A DNA stretch of 64,000 bases from Sambucus nigra (taxonomy: Eukaryota > Streptophyta > Magnoliopsida > Dipsacales > Adoxaceae). The stretch is taken from NCBI GenBank assembly GCA_949130495.1, contig OX422215.1, forward strand, positions 7,231,302-7,295,301. Direction: 5' to 3'. Each line of letters starts with the position of its first letter. Positions within the stretch are counted from its first letter, which is position 1. Both the position numbers and the translations under genes were made by a program. The notes below the pieces were generated by a model. It ran no database searches and had not been told where the DNA came from. It saw nothing but the letters and a program-made list of their open reading frames with translations. This document shows, piece by piece, positions 1-11,402 of this stretch.

Positions 1-550
1 TAGCCTTAGGGGTTTAATGGAATCCTTGAAAAAGGAGCTTCTTGCTTTTGAAGAGCGAAATGTTTTATTAGAGTATAATATTTTGGAATTGCAAGATAAA
101 TTAAAAGACTCTAGTAATGTCAAATTTGATTTGGAGTGTCGTTCGGAAAAACTAGATAAAATCTTAGGAACGGTCCAAATTAAAAATGACACTTGTGGTT
201 TAGGCTTCAATACTTGTAATGAATTTACTCATAAGGCCAAAACCAACGTTTTAGGAGAATCTACTAGGAATGCATTTAAAGATCACTCCTTAGGTAAATC
301 TTTTTGACATGTTTTTACTTGTACCCATTGTGGTCGAAAAGGTCATCTTAGGAAAATTTGTTTTGATCTTAAACAAATTCCTAGAAAATCCCATAGTAAA
401 GTAACCACGGTAGTTAAAGTTCCAACACCCCAAGATACTCATTCTTCATTAATTTGGGTTAGGAAATCCGACTTGGTTGCCTTGCAAAATAGGGTTTTTG
501 ATTCTCATTTACTATCACATGAAACCTCCCTTGCTAAATTTAAAGGTTGA
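1..550 (+). pseudogene. gag fragment with zinc knuckle, Copia (SIRE-like) retrotransposon
   Basis: This is the C-terminal part of a retrotransposon Gag (nucleocapsid) protein. An open stretch from about base 17 is rich in Glu, Lys and Leu and looks like coiled coil. It is cut by an in-frame TGA at 305-307, and the same frame then continues to a second TGA at 548-550. After the first stop comes a CCHC zinc knuckle (CTHCGRKGHLRKIC, spacing C-x2-C-x4-H-x4-C), the RNA-binding motif of Gag. The N-terminus lies before the window. No protease, integrase or RT follows, so the element is deleted or non-autonomous. Assignment to SIRE/Maximus rests on the purine-rich 3' region and long LTR downstream and is an inference. 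Confidence 0.7.
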
Positions 551-2347
551 ATGTCTTAGTGTTTTATGCATACTCTAGCTTTTTTTGTGCTTCATATTAT
601 ATATCATTGCTAGATGTATGCATGTTTAGTCATTTTCTAGTCATTGCCTTATTTCATATCACATGCTAGAAATTATGACTTGTTTATCTTTTTGTATTAT
701 ATTTTGTGTTTGAATTAATTGAAAAATATAAAAAGATTTTTGTTTATCATTTGTGTTTTATTTATCTCATTTAAGCTTAATGAAAAATACAAATGATTTT
801 TGTTTATTCTTTTGAGTATATATCTTTATTTTTGGTTAAAAATGTCAAAAACTCAAAAAGATTCTATTTTGTGTGTATTTTAGTTTGACACACTTTATGT
901 GGCATATATTTGTGTTTGAATCCCATCTTTTACGCTCCCACGTGGCTAGAACTTTTGGTTTAGATTATCAATCCTAATTATGTTCTTTACCATATTTTAT
1001 GGAGTAGTTGGATTTTGTGTTGTTTAAATGGATTCCATTTTTATATGCCTCTATTCACACATGCACGAGCTCTTTTGAAATTTTAACTTCATATGTATAT
1101 TTGAGCTATGTGAGGTGTTCTCCTACCAATCTTGTCATCTACATATTTGTGACTTAGGAGGACTCGTGCATGTCAAAATCCATTGCATGTGAGATTTGTG
1201 TGAAAAATGAAAACATGATAAATATAAATGTGCACGGGGAAGGGCTCCAAAAGGATGAATTAAATCCTTTGCGATAGTAAGCCACCGTTTATTGGATCTA
1301 AAAGAAATACGTGATCCAAAGGCCTAAAACAGAATATTTGGCATTAAAAAGAAAACAATTGCCAAGGCCTATGTTTGTTTGATATATTCATTCAAAAGCA
1401 AAAGAATATATATGCTTATTGAGGGAGAATTGGGTGGTATCTCAACGGTTTTCACAATGTCCGTTTATCCTAGTTGTCTTTAATGTCATGACTCTATATG
1501 GTTTGTAGAATCATCATCATGCTAGGCTTGTATGCATTGTGTATGTTTGTTCATTGAGTTCAATCTTCATATTGTCACATGAGGTTATATTTAAATGTGA
1601 TAAAGTTTGCAATCAAATGAGAACTCCGTGAATGTTTATTAAGTGTTTGGGTCTAAATTTAATTGTTACTAGTTCACACCCCAACACTTACGTTTCCATA
1701 TGACACATTTTTGCCATACGAGTGTGCAAATTTATTGTATTTTGTGTTATATATATATATATATATATATCTATATATATATATATATATATGCAAATGC
1801 TTCATTGATATATTTCTAGTTTATATATATATGATATTCGTTTGTCTTTGCCTTGCTTTCTAGTCCTTCTATGCTTATACTTCATTTTTAGTATCTATAA
1901 TGGATTAGTTATGCTTTTGTTGCTCATATGTTTTCACGTCTTATCACTTTAAGCTTCACTATGTTTATTAGTTCTATATCCTTTGCCTATTCCTGAACAA
2001 AAAGGGGGAGAATGATAGGGGGAGAAATGGTATCTAATCCTATTGTAATCGTACCTTAATTTAGGAGATTTAACTTAGGGGGAGTCGCGACCTTCTTTGG
2101 TAGATTGTTTTGATAAAGGGGAGAATTAATTGAGGGGGAGTATTTATTTTAATTGCATTTAATACTTTGATATTCCCTATGCGTTTGATAGTTTGCTTAA
2201 GTGTGCAGGAATTCTTCTAAAGCGGCATCTTTCAATGGCAAAGCGTTTGATCCTTGGGTTGAGTCAAGTTTGGGTGGGTTATGTTTTGAGTCTAGTGAGC
2301 TTGACGGCCCTTTAGGATTTTTGTTTGGTTTTTGTCCCAGAATAGCC
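551..2347 (+). other. Non-coding 3' internal region of the SIRE-like element
   Basis: No coding potential is seen here. The T-rich sequence ends in several GGGGGAG purine tracts (near 2005, 2018, 2078, 2133), which resemble repeated polypurine tracts known from SIRE-type Copia elements upstream of the 3' LTR. An AT microsatellite lies at 1748-1792. Confidence 0.5.
1748..1792. repeat. (TA)n microsatellite
   Basis: About 45 bases of almost pure TA with one C interruption near the centre. Confidence 0.95.
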
Positions 2348-2360
2348 AAAGGGGGAGATT
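2347..2360 (+). other. Polypurine tract
   Basis: The run AAAGGGGGAGATT lies immediately before the LTR start TGTAAGGACA. Such tracts prime plus-strand DNA synthesis in LTR retrotransposons. Confidence 0.65.
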
Positions 2361-3997
2361 TGTAAGGACACAAATTTCCAATTGAGTCCATGTATAGTAT
2401 TGGCTCAATTCCGGACAAAAACATTTATTCATAGGATAGTATGTAATTGTAATACTATCAAGCCTATGAAGTGTTTGTTGAAGACGTAGCGGCAAAGAGT
2501 ATAAAGCTTCATCAATATGCCGGTTTGCGTGCCTCGTTTCTACGTCATCAACCATAGTTCCATGCTCCCAAGGTATGAATGCAATATTATATATATAGGA
2601 GCTTGGAACAAGTTTATTGGGTGTTAGGTTTAATAAAAACCGTGTTTTATTTTCAGAAAGAATTAATTAGAACTTTAAAAAAGTTTATAAAGTTTTCTGG
2701 GCTAAAAATCGAATTTTCCAAACTTTTTGGAAGTTCGTTCGATATGTCGTTCGAACGAGTTTTTTCGTTCGAACCAGATCTCGTTCGAACGAGTTTGCCA
2801 ACGAGGTTCCAGTATAGGCCTATGAAATGTCGTTCGATATGTCGTTCGGATGAACCTTCTGTTCGAATGAGATATCCAATGAGATTCTAACGAGTTCAAT
2901 CTGGAACGTCGTTAGAAGTCTCGTTCGAACGAGAATTTCGTTCGAACGAAATGTCGTTCAAACGAGATGCCAGGCGGGAACAGTTTTTGGCAGTTTTTTG
3001 GCAGTTTTGCACCCACTTTCTCACTAAGTTTGTAACCAACTTTTTCAGATTTTAATATGTGCGGGAATCACTTTTGATAATCCATCTTTTTCATATCATA
3101 CAAACTCTAAAAGAGTGTTTTGAGAGCAAAATTAAAAAGAGAAAAAGATCAAGTTTTGAGTGAGATTTTCAAAGAGAAATTTACTTATCACTCTAGTTTA
3201 CACCCATATTGTTTATCCAAGTTCACATATATACATATCAATTGCTTGGAGTTTGGCACCGGTTTATCTCTTCCGTTTTAAAGAGATGTTTTGGTTTGCT
3301 TCTACATCCATCATAGAAGAAGACGTTTTGTTGCGATTCTACCCACTTGGAGAAAGGCTCCATGTACGGGTGACGGTGACCATATAAAGTCCTATCGGTG
3401 GATTCCGAGACTGCGGTGGTGTTCCAAGGTTATCCGCTAGGAAGAGGTGTCTACAAGAAGAAGCGTCGAGGCTTGAGAGGGATCGAGTCATGCGTTGTAA
3501 GTCTATCTGTCTTGTAATTTTAATTCTGTATCTAGTGGATTTGTGTCTAGGGCCGTCCGAGATTGTTTCCCGTCTTGGGTTTTTCCTCATACATCGCGGC
3601 GTAGTGTGATTGATTTATTTTATCTTGTATAAATAATTTAGAACGCATGCTTAGGATAACTCAAGATAAAATTCGGTTTAAATAATCACACTCATTTAAT
3701 TTGGTGCTAAATTAAATATTGGGTAAAGTTTATTTAATTCAAGTCATTTGCTAAAATTTGGTTTCGCCTAATTTGCTAATATTGATAAATATGACTTAGG
3801 CAAATTCTAGGACTTGCATTAATTCATTGGTTTAAGTGAATATATTAATTGATTAATTTTACTTCACTTGGTTTAATTTTAATTTGTTTGAGAAATTAAA
3901 ATTTGTTGTTTTTAAGTTGAACCACCACACCACTTTCGCATCAAGTTTACATAAAAAGGAAATAATATTTTAGAATTGGGGGCCTCGTGCACCATCA
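2361..3997 (+). mobile_element. LTR of a SIRE-like Copia retrotransposon, about 1.64 kb
   Basis: The left edge is set by the polypurine tract followed by TGTAAGG. The right edge is set by a CA three bases before a TGGTATCAGAG primer-binding site at 4001. The LTR therefore has a 3' internal region on its left and a 5' internal region on its right. A second copy is not present in the window, so the exact ends and age cannot be fixed. It contains a cluster of TTCGAACG palindromes (2735-2975) and a GC-richer stretch at 3330-3500 that may be the transcribed R-U5 part. Open frames in it look incidental. Confidence 0.65.
2735..2975. repeat. Cluster of CGTTCGAACGAG-type palindromes
   Basis: Perfect or near-perfect copies of GTTCGAACGA recur at irregular 15-35 base intervals (for example at about 2749, 2765, 2781, 2923, 2938 and 2955), together with half-sites such as GTTCGATATGTCG. 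The core TTCGAA is self-complementary. Confidence 0.85.
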
Positions 3998-4000
3998 AAG

Positions 4001-4011
4001 TGGTATCAGAG
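4001..4011 (+). other. Primer-binding site (initiator Met-tRNA type)
   Basis: TGGTATCAGAG matches the sequence complementary to the 3' end of plant initiator methionine tRNA, used by most plant LTR elements to prime minus-strand synthesis. It lies three bases after the LTR end. Confidence 0.75.
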
Positions 4012-5059
4012 ATTTGATTAAGAAAAACCTCGCGCACTTTCAGAGTATTTGTGATGGTACATTTCATTTTTAGTTTCTTCAAAATACTTAAAAGACCTGA
4101 ATTTTGATGCTGCCTTATTTCCAGACATAAGGGGAGTTGGGGTTCTTTTGCATGATTGTAAGGGAAATTATTGGGATCTTTGGTTGAAAAGATGCCAAAA
4201 TTCATGGAAATAAACCATATAGAAGCCTATCCAGTAGGGGTGGCCAAAAGATGCCAAAATTCATGCCAACAAACCATACAGAAACCTATCCAGTAGGGGT
4301 GGCCAAACAGTAGTGAAAGCCATTCAATTTGTTTTGGAGGCATTTGTTACGTTTTCAAGGGGGTTGCTTAAATGTTATAAATGTAATAGGGCTGCTCAAA
4401 TCCTTATGAGAGAGGCTAGAAATGTGGAAGGGGGTAAAAAGATTTTTTAAAATCAATACAGGCTATCAAGGTTAAAACTCATTCAAAAATGAATGGGAAG
4501 TCTGAGTTGAATAATATAATTGGGAGAATGGAGACCTTCGGGCTACAACCTGAAATTTAATTGGACATGATGATTTGAGATGATAAGGTATCAAATTTTA
4601 TCTCGAGATCCATCAGGAACATGGTGGTGTAAATTCAATGTTGAAATATAATTCGCATTATAGGCTCAAGAATGAGAAACACTTCATGTAGAGAAGGAAA
4701 AGAAAAATAAGTAGAGTGAGGAAGGAAGAAAAATGAGATGGAGCACTAGAAGAGGGTTGCCAGAGTGCTCAAGGACCATTAAAACTTAGTGGCAACTATT
4801 AGTTCTCGTTAGAAGCCACTAAGACCCATTCGACCAAAAACGAAGGAGAAATAAAAGTTTTGAATCTTTAAAGAATCCCTAATTGCGATTTTGACTCAGT
4901 CCCATTCAATCCTCAAAATGTGAAATTAATAAAAATAAATAATTATCGGGAAATAGTAGTACCATAAGAAATATAACAAGTCACTCTATAAAGTAATAAA
5001 ATATGTATACTACTTTAGTAGATAGGAAAGGAAACAAAAGTTGATGCCTAAAAACACAC
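4012..5059. other. Degraded 5' internal region with a short tandem duplication
   Basis: The sequence continues the SIRE-like element after the primer-binding site, but no protein is recognisable. A block of about 57 bases (GATGCCAAAATTCATG ... TAGGGGTGGCC) occurs twice in tandem at about 4192-4307. Where the element ends is unclear. Confidence 0.4.
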
Positions 5060-5457
5060 CTTGGCTCTAACATAGCCTAAGGGACTACTGAACTCTAGAA
5101 AAACATGATGCACTAACATACGCTCAAGCTCGAACTTGTAAGGTTCAGTTTGTTTCAATTTATCTCACAGTTCTCCAATGGCAATAAGGGCACCATTTTT
5201 CTGTCGATACGGTTTATATTCCACCTATACTTCATCATATCTGGTTAGGAGAATGATTAAGAAAAAGATATGAAATAAGGATCACGATTATAGCATCATC
5301 TAATTGATATTTATTACCAAAGACAATAAAGGTGATTATATACCTTTTCAAAATCTCCACGGCAAATAAAATAAACTTTTGAAGGTACTCTTTTCCACGC
5401 TTTCTTACCAACTCACTCACAAAATCCATTGAGGCGGTCCTAGGGTTGTATAAATCT
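5060..5457 (-). pseudogene. SAD2: Importin-beta (SAD2/IPO7-8-like) pseudogene, two exons
   Basis: Importin-beta proteins of this family carry cargo into the nucleus through HEAT repeats. Two exons are legible on the minus strand. The upstream one (about 5457-5344) reads [17 protein letters not shown] and on to EILK. The other (5240-5060) reads YDEV, a stop, VEYKPYRQKNGALIAIGEL, a stop, then [10 protein letters not shown] to YVRAK. They are joined by a 103-base intron with donor GTATAT and acceptor AACCAG that keeps the phase (KR|YDE). Both segments resemble consecutive segments of plant SAD2 as I remember it. The second exon has in-frame TAG (5225-5227) and TGA (5165-5167). The rest of the roughly 1,000-residue protein is not seen on either side. 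Retained introns argue for a DNA-level duplication rather than a retrocopy. Confidence 0.75.
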
Positions 5458-8400
5458 TCAATAATATTTGCATAAAGGAAATTCTTAAGCAACCAAAGTC
5501 AGTCCAGGCTTCCCTACGTAAACTACCAACATTAAGTATCACAAGGGAACGAAACCAGAGTAGATTGAGACACGAGAAATTTCAAGAAAGTAGACATCCT
5601 AAAAATTAACCAAATGTTAATAGAAATACATGTGTAATGCATGTTGATTTGAAAAGGAGCAAATTTAGCATGTAAGGAACTAATGCAATCTACTAAACCA
5701 GATTGGGAATATTGAAAGCTAAAAAATAATGTAGGTTAGAAAGAGAAATGTAAGTAAACATGAAAATAGGGCAACATAAATTAATGACAACATACAAGAT
5801 TATTTACAAGCAAAAATATAAGTTGCATCATAATTTCCAAAACTTCACAGTGCCCCCAACACTAGACCTTGGAAAACATACAAATCACAACAGCTAGAAA
5901 ATGGAAAATTCCAGAGTATCTCCAAAAAGGTAAAAAAAAATGGACTTGTCGATCTCCATCAAAATGCCCAACAACTCACCGATATACGTGGTTTTATATT
6001 TCTTGTATTGGTTAATAGGATGGTTACTCATTGGGTGAAGGTGGTTCAACAGAGAAGCAAGCAAGGGTAGACACTCCTCAAGGAGTGACATGTTCATATT
6101 GGACGCGTGAATGAGATAAAGCATGTGTGTCCACGGGTTGGACATGTGTCCCAACACTTCAGATCGAATACGTCTCGGATATAGTCAAGACAGACCGTGG
6201 CTCGTATAGTATCTGAATTGCTCGTATAAACTGGTGTATTTTTGGACGATCTACAAAAGGAAAAATATCATTTTTTAGTATCGGCTTAGATCAAATGAAA
6301 CGATAATAAAAGTTAGAAAATTTTCAAAAAATCCTACAAAGAAACTCCAATGGGTCTAAACCCATCTCAATAAATTGAAGGATCCCGGGTTTGGTCGCCT
6401 TTTGGAACAGAATCAGACCACCGATTCCCTTAATTTTATCTAAATTCTTCCTATTATCCACACACTGACCCGGATCAATTTTGGCCAAGACAGTGATTCG
6501 GTCCCACTTACGGGGCACCCTGATTTTTTTTATGTCTAAAGAGTCCTCATTATCGAACTCCTATAAACCCGAGATTAAGAAATACTGAGGGTTCTATCGT
6601 GGTTGGTAACTTTGTTTACATATAAAAGCCTGTGATATGGTTAGTGGACTAAAAATTGCAGTAATAGGGGTTAAACTTTGTCGTGACAATCGAGTAGCAT
6701 GTCAAGATATAGTTGCTATAAATCTTCATCATAAACTTTTTTTATCTTCTTCATGTAGAGATGGGAAATCTTGAAAATAGTTAGGACTTAAAACATGACT
6801 CAATTGTATCATAGTCAAATATTTTGTACAAACCAAAGGATCATCTAGATTGGCCCTATAATCAGTTTATAAAACTGGGTTGAGACACATTGGACTACTC
6901 TAAATGAGCTACCAGAATCACTAATACCATTAAAATTGATGTCAGGTGGACTCTCAATAAACACATCCAAATGTATCACATTTTCAACAGCACACTCAAT
7001 CATTGAATTCATTAAAAGATTCGAGCAATCCGCAGTGGGTTGGACAGGTTAAGTACATGACAAATTGGCGTGTGTGTGGAATGAAAAAAGGAGGTAGAGT
7101 CAGCATAGGCAAAACAAGGGAATCATGCTCGCTGTTGCGTCCCCTCAGCAACAGAAACATATACTTGGGTAATTTCAGTCACAAGTGTGCTGTGTCGGTA
7201 GTTGTACTAAAATTAAAATTTTCACTTGTTCTAAATTTTATTTTGGAATAATATTATGTTCCTTTATATGCATGTCTGTTTGGTGGCAATCTATAATTTA
7301 TTACCATTATATATTGAAACTTACAACAACCAAACCAAATGCTGATAACCCAATAATAATTATACCAAAAAAAGGAAAACAACCAAAAATAAAACTCTAT
7401 AACATCCCAACTCTTGATCTCATCGTTGACAGAACAAAAACTACACATGGAACATATTATCAGCTATGTTCATTGAACAAACACGCCGGAGATAAAATCT
7501 TAGGTCAGTACCGTATGTGTCAACTTATGTATATTCAACAAACATATAATTATATTCAATTAACATAGAATTATGAAGTTGTCCTCCCACTCATTCAATC
7601 ACCATTTTCAGTTGATACAAATGAGCAGCCCTTCTCATTGTAACGAGATGAAAATCAACATCAAAATAACCCAACAACCATGTAATCACCAGATAAGAGG
7701 CATAAAAACTGATATTACAACTCACAAAGGTAAATTAATATCAAACCAAGTATTTTATGCGTACCAATTTTGGATGCGTAATTACCGAAAATGAGATTCA
7801 GCCAAAACTTCACCCAAGCGTAATTAGATGGATCAGCCAAGATGGATGTGTAATAAGCCAAAATGGAAGCATGAAATACATACAAAAATGTAACAATATG
7901 CGTACCAATTTTGGGGGAATGAATTAGCCAAAGATACCTAAGAAGGATGAATGGGTTTCGGGGAATTGATTTAGGGGCAAAATCGTGAGTGTTTTGGGGG
8001 GAATCAATCTCACAAATGTTTTTTGTGTTTAGAAGATAGTAATTTTTAGAGTAAATTATTATAAAAATACGTTTTAGTGGCAATAAATGATTAAAGACTA
8101 ACAAAATTTTCACAAAATGATATTTTTCTTATAGTGTTAATTAGGGTGGGTTTGGGAAGTTTTATAATAAAACCCAAACCAAACCAAACCAAGCCAAACC
8201 AAATTCTCACAAATTAACACCACACAAACCCGGTCCATTAGGATCGGCTCGTTAGTTGTTTACAACTCCCACCACAAACCACCACACACAAAAAAAAATC
8301 ACTAGTCAACAGAGTGAAAGGGAGGTAGTTAATCAACTGAGTGAAAGGGAGACAATTGGGCAAGATAGTGGGAGGAATGATCAAGTGAGGTGAGAAGAAA

Positions 8401-8487
8401 AAGGTTTAGCAGAGAAAAGGAGGAAAAGACGGTTCGCGTTGGTAGTATACGAACTTCTTTTTGGTTTGTGTGTTTGAGAGGATGGGG
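5458..8487. other. Unassigned AT-rich DNA
   Basis: No gene can be supported. A minus-strand stretch at about 6885-7010 has a codon-like look (CAVENVIHLDVF ... INFNGISDSGSSF) and may be a transposase relic. Around 7740-7920 the phrase GCGTACCAATTTTGG recurs. At 8140-8210 there is a CCAAACC-rich stretch that can pair with a nearby GGGTTTGG. Confidence 0.4.
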
Positions 8488-10008
8488 TGTTAGGGTTTCA
8501 TTCTTAAAACCATGTAAAGGCATTTTATTTTGATTAATAAAAGATTGTCTTATTCTCTTTGAAATGAAAATCATGTTTGTGAGAATGTTATATTTTTGTT
8601 TAAATATATTGTTTCATTTAAATGTCGGTCAATAAAATTCAGTAGGAATTCCTATGAATTGGGTTCCGCTTGATCGTAAGGAGATCAAAATTCCAATTAT
8701 AGCATTATTAAAACGTTCACAACCCAGATATGAAGTTGACATCTTATAGAAACAGTTGCGATGAAATCCTAGTAGTTTATCTCAAACTCAAGCTACGAAA
8801 ACCTGTATCATGGTTCAAGAACTTGTATGATAGTTCAAGAGAGGATTGCAATCGGTATATTCAAGGATATTATTGAATAAGACCACCTGTGAAATTTGAG
8901 TCTAAGAGTCTTGATTAAATTCTGGAAATCTCACACCATTTGCAAAGCGTGCATAGATTCTTAATCCCGAGAATTATGAGGATTGAAAAGCTTATATGGT
9001 TATTGTTTGATTGCTATGGGTGCGATTTAATTATAAATTGAATCAAATCCCCACAAATCGGGTAACGGTTATGTGAGTCTGAAATCATAATTCAAAGGAA
9101 TTTGCGTTCAAGGATATCTTGGATTGCGATACCCCCTTGATAAACTTATAAGATTTGTTTTCACCAACTGATCAGTGGATTATTTCATAATCCAATGGAG
9201 TAGCGAAATAATTTGAGTCTGAGAATCAAGGAATTGATTAGGTATTGGTTTAAGTAAATTAGAGGCAAATTGACTTTAACAAACGGGTATCGGAAGCTTA
9301 AGGGGGAGAATCATATTATGAACCATTATCAACTTTGCAAATAATACCTCATTATATCCGAGTGATTTCTGAGATGATTAAATTGTAGTGCAATCATAAT
9401 TATTTAAGGGAATTAATTATGATTAAATAATGAAAGAAATTACATTACAAGTTCTGTAATTTGGGATTTCCAAAAATTTATTTAAAAGACCATTTAATTA
9501 TTTGTCTTGGGTACCTATTATAGTTCATTTAGCCAAGTAGTTAGGCTCAAATTCTCAGGGAACCTAACTTGGCCCAAGTCCACCTCTTAAACTAGCGTAT
9601 ATTGGTTTAAGTTGGGGTTATAAGCAGCATAATTCACTATTAGGATTTGAGAGGGTGAAAGAAAACACTATTCACATTTTTGTGAAGGAGTCTAAAGAGA
9701 GGACCATATCTCACTCAAAAGCAAGAGTTTTCATCCCCACACACCTACCTAGCCTTGGGAAGGTACTAGAAGATCCAAGTGTTTCGAAACGTTGTAGCAA
9801 GCTTTTGGAAATCCAAAAGAAGGCAACCATTCATCACCAACAAATACTTTTCTCCTCATCATATTGCAACCAAATTGGCAAAGGTATTGTGTTCAAAACC
9901 CTAGGTTTGTTCTTCAAACATTATTTTGACTTTTCTTTTTTCTATTGTTTGATTAATCGATAATTCAAGGGAAGAAATTGTTTATTCCGCATATATCAAT
10001 CCCCAACA
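8488..10008 (+). mobile_element. 5' LTR of the Copia element
   Basis: It begins TGTTAGGG and ends CCCCAACA, with short inverted ends, and is followed after two bases by a primer-binding site. It is homologous throughout to 19058-19709 plus 28833-29619, which fixes its extent (1,521 bases). Confidence 0.9.
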
Positions 10009-10010
10009 AT

Positions 10011-10022
10011 TGGTATCAGAGC
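10011..10022 (+). other. Primer-binding site of the Copia element
   Basis: TGGTATCAGAGC, the 12-base complement of the initiator Met-tRNA 3' end, two bases after the LTR. Confidence 0.9.
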
Positions 10023-10469
10023 CTTTGATTTAGATTAATCATTCATTGGAAAGATCCATGTTGTCCAACCTTGAAAATCCTAGTTTTGCATGTTGTAGGA
10101 TTGTACATCTTGGTGTATGGTATCGTACTAACATGATTTTGTATAGATTCTTTGTTTAAATCCCTTCCATCATGGTCACATATGTTTTCTTCTCTGTGAA
10201 TGGACACTTCAATGGTTTATCCGTAGTTATTTTTCACTCCTAGATTCGATATGGTTGTAATAATTGGGTTTTTGTAATTATTTCATTATCGATGTATTTG
10301 GAGGCGATTGTGAGGAGATGTAATGTTTATTTACATTTAAAATCATGTATTTGCGGGTGTTTTGGGTGTGAGTTGGATAAAGTTTCATGAAGTTTTAGAT
10401 GAGCTATGGTCATTTTTGCATGCAAATCCCATAAGGAAGATGAAGTTGTCAAACACAACAGGGTCAAAT

Positions 10470-10542
10470 CAATCCGAAAGGAGGCCGGATCGATCTGGAA
10501 GCAGATCGAATTGATTCGAAAGGAGGTCGGATTGATCTGACG
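10470..10542. repeat. Cluster of GATCGATC/GAATTGATTCG-like motifs in the Copia leader
   Basis: Degenerate copies GGATCGATCTGG, AGATCGAATTGATTCG and CGGATTGATCTG, with the phrase CGAAAGGAGG twice, lie in the untranslated leader. They resemble the palindrome clusters of the LTRs elsewhere in the window but are less perfect. Confidence 0.6.
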
Positions 10543-10659
10543 ACGGGAGCCAGCATCGTTTGTTGGTTTTTGTGGTGTTTTTCGATGGCTTTGGATGGTG
10601 GCTCTACCTCATCATTCTTCCCAAAACAATTTGGATTGTTTCCAATTAAAAAAATCCCC

Positions 10660-11402
10660 GAAAAATTTTGGGTCGTTTCGAGTGTAGCCTCGGGTCTCCA
10701 CGGGGATACCCGAAATTATTATTATATAATAAAATATATATGAATATATTATAATAGGTATATAAGACATAACCCTAACCCCCATTTCCTCTCTCTCTAA
10801 ACTCTTTCAAACTAGAAAGTTAAAATCATAAAATGTGTCTGTAGTTACGACCCCCGTTTTCCCCATTCTTGCACAAAACCAAACCCAACTATTCAGATCT
10901 ATTCACATACAAATACATATAACTTATAAATTTTGTGACTCCATTACTGGTAGGTTAGAAATAATGTTTGGTTATAATTTAGACCTAGCTGCCATTTGCG
11001 ACTCCATTACTGATCCCAAGGACAATTGCCTCCGTGAATTTGGTTAGTTAGGGTTTTTGTTTCATCATTTTATAATTTCATGTTTTTGGATCTGACTTGT
11101 TCATTTTTTTTATCGATCCGTGTGTGCATTTCTCATTTTTGGTTTATCAGGTTCATTTTTTCATTTCATCGTTTCTCATTTTTCTAATTTGTTCATTTTT
11201 AGATTTGATTTGTTCATTTTTTATGTATTTAGGGAGATATATAGGGTTCCCCGCAAGGAAAACGATACCTATTTTAAACGGGGATGATGATCCCCGAACC
11301 CGTTATAACGGGGAATGGAGCGGGGACGGGGAATGATATTTCTAACGGGGACGAGGATGGGGAGTTAAAACCCGACCCCGAACAGACCTGTTGCCATCCC
11401 TA
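10660..11402. mobile_element. hAT-like non-autonomous element, one clear end
   Basis: The right end reads TTGCCATCCCTA. Its complement TAGGGATGGCAA followed by CGGGT/CGGGG-rich sequence is a terminus typical of plant hAT elements. Subterminal CGGGGA motifs fill 11270-11380, and a CGGGGATACCCGAA block followed by AT-rich sequence lies at 10700-10740. No matching left terminus or 8-bp duplication was found, so the left end is probably deleted. The insert separates the Copia leader from recognisable gag sequence that starts just after 11402. Confidence 0.55.

Noticed and set aside
3160..3590. Open frames on both strands in the SIRE-like LTR
   Set aside because: They fall in the presumed R-U5 part of the LTR and have no domain.
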